From Beroe ovata (taxonomy: Eukaryota; Ctenophora; Nuda; Beroida; Beroidae), in assembly GCA_946803715.1 (NCBI GenBank), contig CAMPET010000151.1, forward strand, positions 1 to 64,000: DNA of 64,000 nucleotides, in the 5' to 3' direction. How positions within the stretch are numbered: the stretch's first letter is position 1; each line of letters begins with the position of its first letter. The position numbers and the translations under genes were made by a program. This document shows positions 1 to 14,277 of this stretch, one piece after another. A model generated the notes under the pieces. The model saw nothing but the letters and a program-made list of their open reading frames with translations. It was not told the origin of the DNA and made no database searches.

Positions 1-233
1 CAAAACACCAGAGAGGCCCCCAGGTACTTACATACTTCAATATTGTGTTTATAGTTCACAATCCATATTTTACATTGATTTCAACATAGCTCAGTGTACA
101 GTGTTCTGATGTTAATTTGATTAGGTACAAAGAACTTAGTTGATGCAAGAAGTTTGATTAGTGATCCTCCATCCTTTCGTTTGTATTTTTACTGTCTTGA
201 GTAGAGTTCCTTCTCACTACTGCTACAATGCTG

Positions 234-1098
234 CAATGATCGACCGGGATCGCTTTTCCAGCCGGGACCGGGACCGGGATTGGTAAAAAGTGCCGGGACC
301 GGGATTGTAACCGGGACTGAAAAATGTTCCACTAAATCATTGAAAAAGATTTAAATTTGTCGGATCGACTTGACTTATTCTTCAATTATAATTTGAAGTT
401 AAGACAATTTTGAACTTTAATAAGAACTGATGAGCCGAAACTAAATGATACCAGACATGCAACTTAATTTCAAATGCATTATACCTAGGCATGGGACGGG
501 GATCAGCGGCCGCAGACATTGCGTTAGTAGGTAAGGTAGAAAACATTGAAACACGAATTTACCACCTTAATTGCACCGGGTATAAGAACTTTACAGCGGG
601 CTGTAGAAGAGGAAACGATCAAGTTCTTCATGACGACAAAATGAATGTATCGAGACTGCTAGATTCAATTGGCACCAGCTGATTTCCGGTACCCCAACAG
701 CAGGGCCGGAGATGAGAGAGATTCGGATGAGGAGTCAGGGGATTAGAGCATTATGGTGGATTTTGAGGACGATATAGATTTAGATAGCACTTAATGTGAT
801 AGTGTCTATCATTGAGTGGTTGAAATTTAACTTGTAGTCATGTGAAATGTCGATCGTTTCTTATGTTGGAATAATTAAGAGAAATTTACAACTCATTTTA
901 TTTGAAAAATGTCACGAAATAAACTCAAAAATTTCGAAAAATTAAAAGAGAAATTGAAAGACGTCACGAAAAAAATTTCAAAATTACAAAAAATTAAATG
1001 AGAAATCCCGGCCGCAATCCCGGTACATTTTCATGATTTTGACTGGGACCAGGATCCCGGCAAATAGGCAAATTTTGACCGGGACTGATCGATCCTTG
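234..1098. mobile_element. hAT-like non-autonomous or decayed DNA transposon
   Basis: The element is flanked on both sides by the same 8 bases, CAATGCTG (226-233 and 1099-1106), the target duplication size of hAT elements. Its ends are inverted matches: CAATGATCGA at the left, and CAAGGATCGA when the right end is reverse-complemented. Both ends then run into CCGGGA-rich subterminal repeats (about 245-320 and 1005-1090). No intact transposase is present. A short stretch near 580-640 reads IRTLQRAVEEETIKFF before a stop, which faintly resembles the helical C-terminal region of hAT transposases. The boundaries are seen directly; the superfamily is inferred from duplication length and terminal CA. 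Confidence 0.72.
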
Positions 1099-1615
1099 CA
1101 ATGCTGTTTGTCATATGATCACATTATTACAGGTTACCATGACCTTGGACTGACACCTAAAACAGGAACACCTATTTTGCCATCTTATCATGAATCGATG
1201 AGAAAGGTTTCAGCAGCTTGACTGAGCTCAACTATTCAGTCAGACCCTACCATGATGCTACCAAAATCAGTGATATGATTGCCATTTATTTCGAAAATGC
1301 CCAATTTGTATAATAGTGAATTAGCATGAGCGATATTCTTACTGACCCTCTTAACTTCAGACAGGTTTTTTTAAAGTATTTTGATAGTTTTTAGATTCAT
1401 GATTTGAATTATATTGATGTTTATTTTTTATACCTAGATGTACTTCATACTTTTAAACATGAACTTCACAGATATCCAAGCATAAGAGCAACATTTTCTG
1501 AGAATTGGAAATATACTTCAGTCATAAGATATTTCATGGAGTTCCACCACTTCAATGTCGTAACCCAACTGATCAAGCGAACTTGATCGTATGTCATAGA
1601 GCATCACCTTATAGG
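1099..1615. other. spacer upstream of the MIER gene
   Basis: AT-rich sequence between the hAT-like element and the first MIER coding exon. No convincing coding exon or RNA gene was seen. It presumably holds the promoter and 5' untranslated sequence, but no clear core element could be assigned. Confidence 0.4.
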
Positions 1616-4326
<2,711 letters not shown>

Positions 4327-5010
4327 CTCTCCTCCATGATGCCATTCTATATCATGATACATTATTCTGCATTGGATCACAGCTAGAAGGACACGCACAC
4401 ACACACACATCCACACACTCATACTTGATATCAATTTGTAATAGTGGAACCGTTTATCGCGGAAGCTCAATACTATAAGTGTTTATATGGTTAGCAAATG
4501 ATACACGCTGTTTAATTCTTGAACTGGATCAATTCTTCTGCTTATTTATAATTGATTTCGCGCATTGTTCCCCACGTTAGATAAAACAATTTAATGATTA
4601 TTCAAAACGGGAGTGTTTCTGTGTACCCTATTTTATCAGTATTTTATTTGTCGAATATTTTATTTGTATAGAATGTTCGGATGGTATGTTTAAACGTCGA
4701 TCAGCTTTTGTAGCATCCTGTATTTTACTAGGTTAAACCACCCGACATGAAGTGTTTTTCACTGACTACTGTCCGAAACATGAAATCCATGACTCATGCC
4801 AATTGCCACGTGTATTGCATGTATCACGTCCTCGAGTCATGTGTAGCAACACAGCAATCGAGACTGATGCCGTTTGAAGCTTGTCATACGGTTGCTTGGG
4901 CGTGGTCTTTCTGAAAATGGAAATCTTGTTATATTGGATGCTGCCGCATACCTATACAATTTCATTTTCAGATCAATTGTGACACGTATTAGAAGCAATT
5001 AACAGCCATG

Positions 5011-5098
5011 TGTGCACACGTTGCGCGCCCAAATTCTTCTCTGTGAACTGAAAGGTCGTAGAAACAGCGCAAGATTCGGGTCACGCAACGTGAGAACA
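5011..5098. mobile_element. MITE, TGTGCACACGTTGCG family, copy 1
   Basis: An 88-bp element beginning TGTGCACACGTTGCGCG and ending CACGCAACGTGAGAACA, which are imperfect inverted repeats. The 8-bp direct repeat CAGCCATG flanks it (5003-5010 and 5099-5106). A second copy with its own 8-bp duplication is at 63231-63327. Confidence 0.85.
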
Positions 5099-5310
5099 CA
5101 GCCATGTGCCCTGGTGGGCAAGGTGCAAGTAAGGAGGGGGGGTCGAAATGTTTTTGAACACGTGACAGCGTTTCTGTATTTTCAGTGGTTGTATCCGTGT
5201 TAATGTTATCAATGGTCAATCACTGTCACGTGAATCGTGATGGAAAACATTTGGGACCCTTCCCCAAGAACACCATTCTCTATAACCCCAAATTAATACT
5301 GTGATGAAAA

Positions 5311-5405
5311 TTGTAGGATTTCACCCTACCCTTGCTGGCGGGATTTTCAATCCGTCGGGGCGGATTGAAAATCGCGCGCACCGACGGTAGGGTAAAATCC
5401 TACAA
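5311..5405. mobile_element. Foldback MITE, TTGTAGG family, copy 2
   Basis: A 95-bp element, opposite in orientation to copy 1 at 2619-2705, with TTGTAGG/CCTACAA termini. It is flanked by TGATGAAAA on both sides (5302-5310 and 5406-5414), an 8-bp duplication plus one extra matching base. The centre (GATTTTCAATCCGTCGGGGC and its complement) adds a second internal palindrome that is partly deleted in copy 1. Confidence 0.87.
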
Positions 5406-5898
5406 TGATGAAAAGGGCTCGACAATGATCAGAATTTTATCATTTCGATGATATCATGGTGCAATACTGCAAAGGTTAGTGGACAAAGTTAGATACCAGC
5501 TTTAGAAGCTGATAGCTATAGCTGAGACTTATATCAGTATCACTCCATGTTTCGCGAATACTATAAAAGCACAACAGTGCGTAATGAGTTGCTCATAGTC
5601 ATACTGCACACGGTCTCTGCTGCATGCGGCGATGCTATAGGCCCTCTGACGCGCGCAGCGAAGGCGGGACTATCATCGATAGGCAAGGTCTCCGATGCCT
5701 AAAATAGGGTTCTTGAATGCAATCCTTCAGTCTAAATTGATTGAAGTCTTAAACTTCGAGGGTGGGGGAGCGCATAATCTCTGTCTTGTCTGATTGAGAC
5801 AGTGCCATCACGTACGGTTACCAGTTTGACTTGCTTGACACTCTTTGCACCATAGTACATATCGGAGAGCAATAATTGATAACTTAAGTTCAAGGAAG

Positions 5899-5982
5899 TT
5901 GCCGGATGTTATCTGTCCACTGTTCCTTGCGCGCGGCGCGCGCGCCGCGCGCAAGAAACAGTGGACAGATAACATCCGGCAA
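5899..5982. mobile_element. Near-perfect 84-bp palindromic MITE
   Basis: The two 42-base arms start with TTGCCGGATGTTATCTGTCC and pair at 41 of 42 positions by direct comparison; the centre is alternating GC. The 8-bp direct repeat CAAGGAAG flanks it exactly (5891-5898 and 5983-5990), so this is a recent insertion. It is the cleanest member of the family also present at 3016-3081 and 63.4-63.9 kb. No coding sequence is present. Confidence 0.92.
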
Positions 5983-7570
5983 CAAGGAAGTAATATACAC
6001 GCCCTTAACCGACACTCTTGCCCGGTTATATGGTACTGCGAAAATTGAGCAATCCATCGAGGGCATTATCACATGATTATCACACGCGATACTGTCGTGA
6101 TAGCATGTAAAGGTACCACGGTGTGATATTGACCTACAGTCACTCTGTCTGATATGATTGTACTTCAGGCGAGGCTATTATAGTTCATTTCAAGTTCCCA
6201 TATCTCTGTTGAACATATGTTATCGATATTAGGGATGTTGCAATCAAACCAGAGATCTGATATCGGAATTGCCGCCACTTAGCCACTTTCTTCTCTTTGC
6301 CTTGTTCTATTATGAACCTCATATTAGTACTAATTAGTGGGAGTAATCCTACAATGATGTAATTCACTTACTTTTAAATACCCTGCATATTAATATTATC
6401 TAAGTATTACTGCGCAGCACATGTCCTCTAGCGTTTATAGGCAGTAACTCACACTCATAGGCCATTAGGCCATTGCTCAATGTCCATAGCAAGTGTTGTG
6501 TAACATATGCATACTATAGGTTTTACCTGCAACATTTGGAAGAAATACGCGTGCAAATTATCAGTATCCTATGCAGCTGAATCATAGATATACGTATTAT
6601 AATCAGCTAGTGTTGGCCGGGGTTTTGCCACACCCCACCCCGCTCAAATGTGCCGAATGAGTGTGACCGAAAGTCAGCCACTTTTATGGGGTCAGCTATA
6701 TAGTCCGTTAGCTAGCAGAGGGAATCTAATTGCAAAAAGTGCTTTACCAGATAACTCCCAGAGCAATCATCAGGTGCAGCTTGATGATCGAAAGCAATTT
6801 TCGTGAAACTTAAAGTTGGTAAAATTGGAAATTTCATTTTGTCCATTCTAGTCCGTTAGCTATATAGGGAATTCGTAGAGCAATTTTTCAAGCGCTATTA
6901 GTATGTTCCAAGTTGTCAGCTATATTCATTATTCATGAACATAGAGCGTTGTTCGGTGAAGCAGTAAAATACACAGGTTAACAGGACATGCTTCGCCTTA
7001 TAGGCTCATCAGCTGTCTCAAATTTGATTGTTATAAGACGTAGTCTTGATAAGTTTTAGTTGTCAGCTTATGAACATGTAAAAAGCTAGTTTTCGTAGGA
7101 TGTTCTCCAGACAAATCAAATCGAATTTCTATCTACAAATTTGTCGCTTGATGCGCCACTTAATATAACAAATTATGTAGCGTCGTGATTTCGTTCTAAA
7201 ATCACGTCCATGTTAGATCCCATTATTCACCACCTTCTGATCCTTATTATACCCAGCTGGAGCCTTGGCAAATATTTCATCTGACATCTCTAGAAGTTCG
7301 ATCGTCAGAACCGTCAGATCTATGCAAATATCGAGTCTATATTTTATTAAATCTCAAGGTTATTAATTGTCAACACGGGTGCATTCCATCTTAGGAATGA
7401 TATGATATACCACCCTGATCTATAGTAGGACCGTTTATTGGTAATGATAAATATTAAATATGAATTCGATTGCAAAGCGATGGATCGATACTGACATATA
7501 GGAAGATTGTCTTGCTCTGCCTTCACTTTGGTTCACATTTGATGTTGTTTGTTAATGTTTTCAAGGGGCA

Positions 7571-7720
7571 GTGGCCGGTGCAGTGCTGCTCACTGCTGCA
7601 GTGGCCAGTGCAGTGCTGCTCACTGCTGCAGTGGCCGGTGCAGTGCTGCTCACTGCTGCAGTGGCCGGTGCAGTGCTGCTCACTGCTGCAGTGGTCGGTG
7701 CAGTGCTGCTCACTGCTGCA
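7571..7720. repeat. 30-bp tandem repeat, five copies
   Basis: The unit GTGGCCGGTGCAGTGCTGCT plus ten more bases is repeated five times with only single-base changes, followed by a degenerate partial copy. It starts 24 bases beyond the GPCR stop codon, so it probably lies in the 3' untranslated region or just downstream. Because the unit is a multiple of three, several frames are open through it by chance. Confidence 0.95.
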
Positions 7721-7743
7721 GTGCCTGATATTGCTCACTGTTC

Positions 7744-8814
7744 TCAATTGTGCGAGGAATTGGTGTTCTCCTCATTAGATCTCCTCATGAGCCATCTAAC
7801 GTAATCTCTACACTCTGGGGACAAGCATACGAATATCACTGAGTTTAGAGTTGCGGACACGCCAGGGGTCAGATTACATATGCCGAAAATCGTCCAACTC
7901 TGTTTCTCAGTTCTTAGCGGGAGTCCCGTTATTTCATCCGTCTCTTGATTGCTGTTCATAAGCATGACCGCTGGAGAAAACAGACACATAATGAACATTA
8001 GGAGCATATTGTTCCCGTTAGTTAGCAGAATCTTGATGGTACAGAGCTTGTTGTTTCTCGATGCCGTGGAAGGTGCTCTGTTTTCTTCCCTCTTGAGGTG
8101 GAGAACTGTCAGAACCGTGGTAACCATGGCTGATAGCTGTACAATTAGTATCGGGAAGTAGGATATCACCATGGTAACTACAATGTTCACCATGTTATCT
8201 TCGATTGGTAGGTTCATAACGTTAACGATGTAGACAAAAAACATTGCCGGGATAAACAAGACCTCTTTATCGGGCTGAGAAAACCATATCACGAAACATT
8301 CAAGCACTGATGATCCGATAATAAGAGCTAAACATAGGCCCACATGCCGACGTTTGATAACGAAGAAGGGGAATCTGATCTGTATGAAGCGAACTGTGAT
8401 CATGACCCCAGAAACAGTAATGGCAGAGAAGTTGATTATTGTGGAAAGGCTGGTCCAAATTATCTGAGTTAGTGTCGCTGGACGGAGGTAACAGTCGATG
8501 GGGAATCTCCTATAATCAGGACAAATCATGCCCTGCATGTCATGACCAGTGTCGGCAGTTACGACGTGCTTATCTGTGTTGGTGGGCGACTGGAGAGTCA
8601 TGGCATAGAAGATAACCATCGAAAAGGAGACCAACGAATTCGATAAATCTGCCAGGGAAAGGACACAGAACATGAGGCCCGCCACGGACTTCTTCCTCTT
8701 ACTGACCAGGAAGACAACTGGGTTGAGGAGTGTTGAGGTGAGAGTACAGATGATCAGGGTGGCGAGAACTGCAATGCCCTCTGAGGGTAGGGGAGGGTCG
8801 GAGAAGATAAGCAT
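7744..8814 (-). CDS. Divergent rhodopsin-like G-protein-coupled receptor
   Basis: A single exon encodes 356 aa with seven hydrophobic segments at roughly 12-36, 46-70, 113-137, 155-175, 208-234, 268-290 and 308-330. Segment 2 carries LSLADLSNS, typical of class A receptors. Cysteines at about 98 and 108 lie in the first outer loop. The DRY position after segment 3 reads VRF, segment 6 has LFSP in place of CWxP, and segment 7 has NSVIF in place of NPxxY. It would be a plasma-membrane receptor; the ligand cannot be inferred. There is almost no N-terminal ectodomain. The start is the ATG at 8814 in an AAACATG context, with no upstream in-frame ATG that adds a sensible segment. Intronless, unlike most neighbours. 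Confidence 0.72.
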   Translation of the reverse strand: MLIFSDPPLPSEGIAVLATLIICTLTSTLLNPVVFLVSKRKKSVAGLMFCVLSLADLSNSLVSFSMVIFYAMTLQSPTNTDKHVVTADTGHDMQGMICPDYRRFPIDCYLRPATLTQIIWTSLSTIINFSAITVSGVMITVRFIQIRFPFFVIKRRHVGLCLALIIGSSVLECFVIWFSQPDKEVLFIPAMFFVYIVNVMNLPIEDNMVNIVVTMVISYFPILIVQLSAMVTTVLTVLHLKREENRAPSTASRNNKLCTIKILLTNGNNMLLMFIMCLFSPAVMLMNSNQETDEITGLPLRTEKQSWTIFGICNLTPGVSATLNSVIFVCLSPECRDYVRWLMRRSNEENTNSSHN

Positions 8815-11261
8815 GTTTCCTCTTGCGGGTTGGTGGTGGCTATGCTATCAGCCTGGCGGGATATGCAATATAATCTCTTCATTTATCCTATGATGGATGT
8901 GTCACCAAATATAGTACAATGCAACGATTCAACTAAAACAAGACTAAATAAGCAATTTAGCAAGCAGTGTCTACTGTCTATTCATCAGTACAATCTAAAG
9001 CCTTATCTATAAATCAAAAGCAGAATATCACACAATTGTGAGGGAGTCAGAGTGAGGCACTGAGGCAAATTGAAATACCTTAATCCGTGTAGCTGCATGA
9101 ATTTAAAAAAAGCGACGACGCATGAAATTGCTGTATCTTCAGAAATGCCTGCCTCAATTATTTCGACCTCTTGATCTCTTATTATATAACCGAAACAAGG
9201 AGCCTCTAATTATCTGTGAAGAACATAACAGGGCACGCGCCATGAATCCCCCACAAATTCGGTATTCATAGAGGAGGGACATTGCAACCAACAATGGTGC
9301 CTTTAATTTATAATTTAAAAACAGCTGCTTCTAGCACCTGTTTTATTCATAACTCCAGTAATAATTAGGTATAATGGGGTACAGCTTCACTGGGGTACTG
9401 CAGTAGCCCCTACCCAGCCTATTAATGTGAATTAGTGTGAATTAGTGAATTAGTGATCTATAAGTATAACTTACTTTTCTAGTATGAATATTGAATGTTA
9501 ATTTGTTATTCATGAAATCTCATGTTATAATAATAAATCCTACCTTTTAATTGGAGATTATGCTCTCCTCTAGCTCTATCCCAATCTGCATTACTCCAGC
9601 ATCATATTTGCAGTGTGATCACGTCATGACGTCACTGAAATGATAAACTGTTAATAAATGATACCGCTACTGCTGCGGTAGTGAGAGCTTTTTCGGTTGA
9701 AATCATTGGATGAAAACGAGTCATTACCAGTGGTAATACCACAAACACACACACACACACACAGACACACACAGACACANACACACACACACACACACAA
9801 AAACACACAGACACACACACACACTCATTACTCATCACTTAGGTGCACTTAATACAATCTTACTTTAGCCTAGTATAGTGTACACACATGTCTCTATCTG
9901 CACGCGCTATACTTTACCTTATGTTCTCTAGTAGGGCCAAGTAGACACATTTCTCTATCAGCACGCATGAGTGCATGACACCTCTTATGACACCACTATC
10001 ATTATAGTCGATGAGAAACTGCCGATCACCAAGTGTCACCACGAGAATCCGGAGCTCGCCCGGTGTCAGAAAGTGTCATCACAAGGACACCACCAGCAAG
10101 GATGGTGTCACCATGTACCAGAGTTCACCAGGTGGGAAGAAGGCGAAATACAAGTTCGTGGATCCGAGAACCATGATGGAGCTGACACCGTCATGTAACG
10201 GTGTCCACAGTACGGTGGTGTCAGCAACAGAGGTGGACATGCCAACCATGACAACAAACCTTGACGCGGTAATTGTTCCCATGACAACGGCCGGTACCAG
10301 CACGAGAATGACTAATGCCGCGTCCTGTAGTGGCCTTCACAATAGAAGTGTACCGGGGATATCTAACAAGTCTGCTTTCTGTGAGTACTACCGATAATAT
10401 CTTTCTAATAATCTTTCTGTGAGGATAAACCTATCTTTCTAATTAGCAATATCTTGTGAGAAAATATGTGTCATAGTTATATCTTGTGTGGCAACTTGTC
10501 AATAGCTCAATCAATTTCTCGAGATCTCACGTGATATGAGAGGTATGGAGAGGTTAGGTGATAAGATCCGTAGTAGTTTTTAACACGTGTTGCTCGATTC
10601 TCGATATATCATATAGTCGGCACACCGACGCTAGACTGCCAGTATGAAATTGAGTTGCTTCCTACAGAATTTTAACACCTCTCGCATATTAATCTGTGAT
10701 TTATATTATGTGTAAACTGTAAATATTCGAATATATATCAAGAATTTACTCAGAATTGTGGGTACGCACATCTATAATGAGCAAATCTGAGACTAGCTAC
10801 CCCAAAAACAGCATTGCTGCCACACCTACGGTTGTTATACCTTACCTACGTTATACGATGTATGCGGGGTAGTGGGTCCTGTACGCGGGTCTGTGCGTTC
10901 CATTTACATATCATCTGATCAACCTAGTTACCAATACCAATGAACTGTATATGTTGCTTATATGATTGCATGTAGTTACTATCTTCTGTATCAATCGTAA
11001 CAGTTGTTAGCCCATATTGACACTGTTGTAACCTCCTTAGTATATCTAAACCGGTGCGTGTAAACTTCGATGGTGAGTGGGGGTGAAAAAGACGCACAGA
11101 GCGAAAGTTTCTTGGAATCGCACGTCTTTTCCACTCGCCTCGTACAGTCACACTGTTGTGTACAAACACCGGTGACAGTTTTCGACACTAAACATCATGC
11201 TGTTACCATGGTAACAACGCGACCTATACAACACGATATTTCAGCTATATACACCTGTGGC
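8815..11261. other. spacer between GPCR and tetraspanin
   Basis: About 2.4 kb. It holds a CA microsatellite (9742-9824). Around 9985-10350 is a stretch unusually rich in GTGTCA, CACCA and CCATGA words, giving long open frames on both strands; these look like by-products of short-word repetition, not a gene. No other exon or RNA gene was seen. Confidence 0.45.
9742..9824. repeat. CA microsatellite with an unresolved base
   Basis: An interrupted CA/CAGACA run containing an N at 9780, so its true length is uncertain in the assembly. Confidence 0.95.
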
Positions 11262-13459
11262 ATGAGCTCCATCAGAGTGTGCTTATTTGCGACAAACATT
11301 GTCATTTGGGTATGTTCCTATGTACGCGGCATTTGGCTGAGTGCCAATGGCTGAGTGTGCTATTCCACTCCGCGTGCTATCAATTGCTGTATCAGCTGTT
11401 TCACAGGCATCAGATATCCACACTCACGACACTACTTTGTAACGTTCACAGCTTAATGACCACACCCATAATATGGCCACACCCTTGATACGACCACTAA
11501 CCAAACCCATAGGCCATAATACGACCACGCCCGAAATGTAGCCCTAGTCATCTACAATCTCTTCTACAATGCACATTGTACAACTTGAACAGTTTACAAT
11601 GTACAATTTGCAGCGTTCATTGTATGTCATACACCTCGCCATGACGACACGTCATGTCACTGTTGAATTGTAAAGCTGACACGTGGTTGTACGAATACAG
11701 ACCCCAACTAGTCGTGACGTCACGCGTCACGTCATTCATGTTGCAGGTGCTCGGAGTAGTCCTATTTGCTCTGGGACTGTTCATCCTGTTAGATGGCAAG
11801 AACTTCTCCAAGCTTCTGGATGGTGGACTGTTCAGTGTCTGTGTCATACTGCTTGTGGTGGGCTTCGCGATTGCCCTCATCTCATTTCTGGGTTGCTGCG
11901 GAGCTGCCAAGAGGAACAGCAGTTTGTTGCTTTTGGTGGGTTGCTATCGCATTGTCATGGTATTGTTGCTGTGGTAATTACCCGAGTTGTAATATAGCAA
12001 CGTTATTATAGGTTGCATTTCATAGGACACATACCTGTGTGAAAATATCGCTTCTCGTTTCAGTACGGCGCACTACTGCTATCCATATCGGTGATCCAAG
12101 CAACCGGGATCGCGGTATCATTCCTCTTCAGAGAAGATGCAGTCGCCTATGTTAGAGAGGGTATGACTCGCTCCTTAGCCGGATTTGGCGGTTACAGTGT
12201 GAGTGACTGGGCATACACGACTACAGTTAACTATGCACAGGTGTGTATTAAAGAAATGTTACCCACGTGTTATACATCGCAGTAACCATGCAGCAACCAT
12301 GACGATTGACGGTTACATGCCACTTAAGTAGTTACCATGGTTAGACTAGTTATTTACCATGGTAATGATATTCACCATGATAATGATATACTGATAGCTT
12401 CTATATAGCAGGTTACGATGTTACATCTATAATATCCCCATTGGTTTTGCTTGATGCTGGTTACATCCATAAATTATCAAGTATAAGTATCCTAAAACTA
12501 TCATAATACTGGACTTTCTTACGTCTTTGAACCACATCATATTATGAAGCACCCAATAAGGTAATCTTACCGGGTTACAGAACGTTATATAGGCACAAAT
12601 ATTGATTCAAATATTGATTCAAAAATTACTTTGATCTCCCACATAATATTTCAAATGCAATTTGTCAACTGTCAGGCAAAGTTGAAATGCTGTGGGATGA
12701 CGAACAGCAAAGATTATTCTAAAGCTGATGTGGCTTCGAGCTGGGCAGAGCTAGGAAGATTAAAGGTATGGATCTTATATTAATAAGAATTCCTCTGATA
12801 ATTCCCTGACGGGAACCGCGCTAATCCCATGAGCAATGGTATAATAGTACCAGTACCATGCGATGTTACTGCAGTCCTGGTGCTGGTGCCCTGGTACTGC
12901 AATCCTGGTACTGTTGCCATGGTACTGCAATCCTGGTACTATTGCCATGGTACAACAACAACGGTGCTCTCCACAGGATGTACCAGATTCTTGTTGTATA
13001 ACAAGCAATGAGGGGTGTGGTGCTTCGGCTTCAGCGAACTATTCACCTCGTAATATCTACAAGAAGGTGTGTTCTCAGATCATGGTCATGACATCATTAT
13101 GAATATTATGGTGGATCAGGAGGGTCACACAGAATTTCATCTCTGAGAAATTCAATTTGACCCTTCTGATCCATAGACGTGCAGATCACAGAGTTCACCT
13201 TAGGTGACCCTCCTGATCCAAGCTGCGCTTTTCTGGGGTCGAGTCGGACTTAAATGACACTTCTGATCCACGTAACGTGGATCAGTAGGGTCACTCAACT
13301 ATCATCACGTCTTCCCCACATCAGGGTTGTGTAACGAAGGTGGAGGAGTTTGTTGAGTCTAATCTCCTCCTATGTGGAATAACGGCCTCTATCTTCCTTG
13401 TGGCACAACTGATGAATGTCCTGTTTGCATTCTACTTGTGGCGACACTACAGGACTTAA
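11262..13459 (+). CDS. Tetraspanin
   Basis: Six phase-0 exons: 11262-11309, 11747-11935, 12064-12240, 12676-12765, 12977-13066 and 13325-13459, giving 242 aa, a normal length for the family. Four membrane segments lie near residues 5-30, 47-70, 80-103 and 212-236. The large outer loop carries CCG at 143-145, PDSCC ending near 175, and further cysteines near 182 and 200, the hallmark of tetraspanins. GCCGAAKR follows segment 2. These proteins organise membrane microdomains with integrins and other partners. Exon 1 (MSSIRVCLFATNIVIW) supplies the first half of segment 1 and joins exon 2 in phase 0, which fixes the start. The particular member cannot be named. Exon 5 is embedded among short tandem words of the preceding intron. 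Confidence 0.92.
12883..12952. repeat. short tandem repeat in tetraspanin intron 4
   Basis: The words CTGGTACTGCAATC and CTGGTACTRTTGCCATGGTA alternate about twice immediately before tetraspanin exon 5. Confidence 0.7.
13111..13295. repeat. Clustered 18-bp inverted motifs in tetraspanin intron 5
   Basis: GTGGATCAGGAGGGTCAC at 13111-13128 recurs, with few changes, in inverted orientation near 13157-13174, 13204-13220 and 13254-13271, and directly at 13278-13295. The outer pairs can form foldback stems. This fits a nested small inverted-repeat element, although no flanking duplication was found. Confidence 0.65.
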
Positions 13460-14277
13460 TGTACACTACCTATATCATTAACATATATCAGAGATTTAAA
13501 TATAGGTTTCTCTTGAGGACTATAACATACCTAAGTTCTAACCCAGGATGATGTAACCTTAGTGGCCCATATCACGTGCTTCGATTAAAAGTGTGAAAAT
13601 GCATTCAGAGGACATGCAGTGACAAAATATGCATCTAGCACAGCAGATGACATAAGCTCGCGCGATCCCTCCCTAAATGACAGATTGAACTCTTTGAACG
13701 GACGGTAACAATGATCATATGAACACCTCTGAACTCATGATCAACTACATGCCATGAGCTAGGACATGTGATCAGAACAAGGTGAAATGTGAAGACATAC
13801 CTTGTCGTTTACTTCGATCCTGGATCCATATCAGTGGATATTCCCCTCTTCTCATCATCTCCGATTTGTCACGGCTTACAGCGGACCATCATGGCATAGC
13901 TATAATTCCATCCTGGGCAGTGAACCCGAGTTAACTTCAAATTTTTGATTGATATTTCGAATGATAGCATGTCACATTAATAACAAGATTTCAACTAGGA
14001 TTGAGATCAGTCATCAGTGATATGAGGAGACATGTACAGTTGAATATTTTTGATGATTATCAAAAAAACTTTCAGAAAAAACCTCATCAGTTTAACGTTT
14101 GTAAAGAGTTTAAGAGTTGTTCAAACCCATTACATGTTATATCAGATGATGTATTGGTTGAAATCTTACATTTTATGCAATTTGTCTTCAAGATTGATCA
14201 TCGGTATTCAAAACATCATTTTCATAGTCGCACGGTTCAAAGCGACAAATTCAGCTCCCTATACATCACAACCAATT
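13460..14277. other. spacer between convergent tetraspanin and Ser-rich gene
   Basis: Unique AT-rich sequence; no exon, RNA gene or repeat recognised. Confidence 0.5.

Larger units (their letters stand above)
4327..7743. other. gene-poor interval with three MITEs and a tandem repeat
   Basis: About 3.4 kb between the convergent MIER gene (+) and GPCR (-). A short CA run lies at 4393-4421. MITEs occupy 5011-5098, 5311-5405 and 5899-5982, and a 30-bp tandem repeat lies at 7571-7720. The remaining sequence shows only short frames without family resemblance or splice-consistent neighbours, so no gene is called. Confidence 0.5.

Noticed and set aside
7470-7804. Long frames on both strands over the 30-bp repeat
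   Set aside because: They result from the repeat unit being a multiple of three; no coding features.
9985-10397. Open frame of about 128 codons with many Thr, Met and Ser residues
   Set aside because: The sequence is built of recurring GTGTCA, CACCA and CCATGA words that keep frames open on both strands; there are no splice partners or family features.
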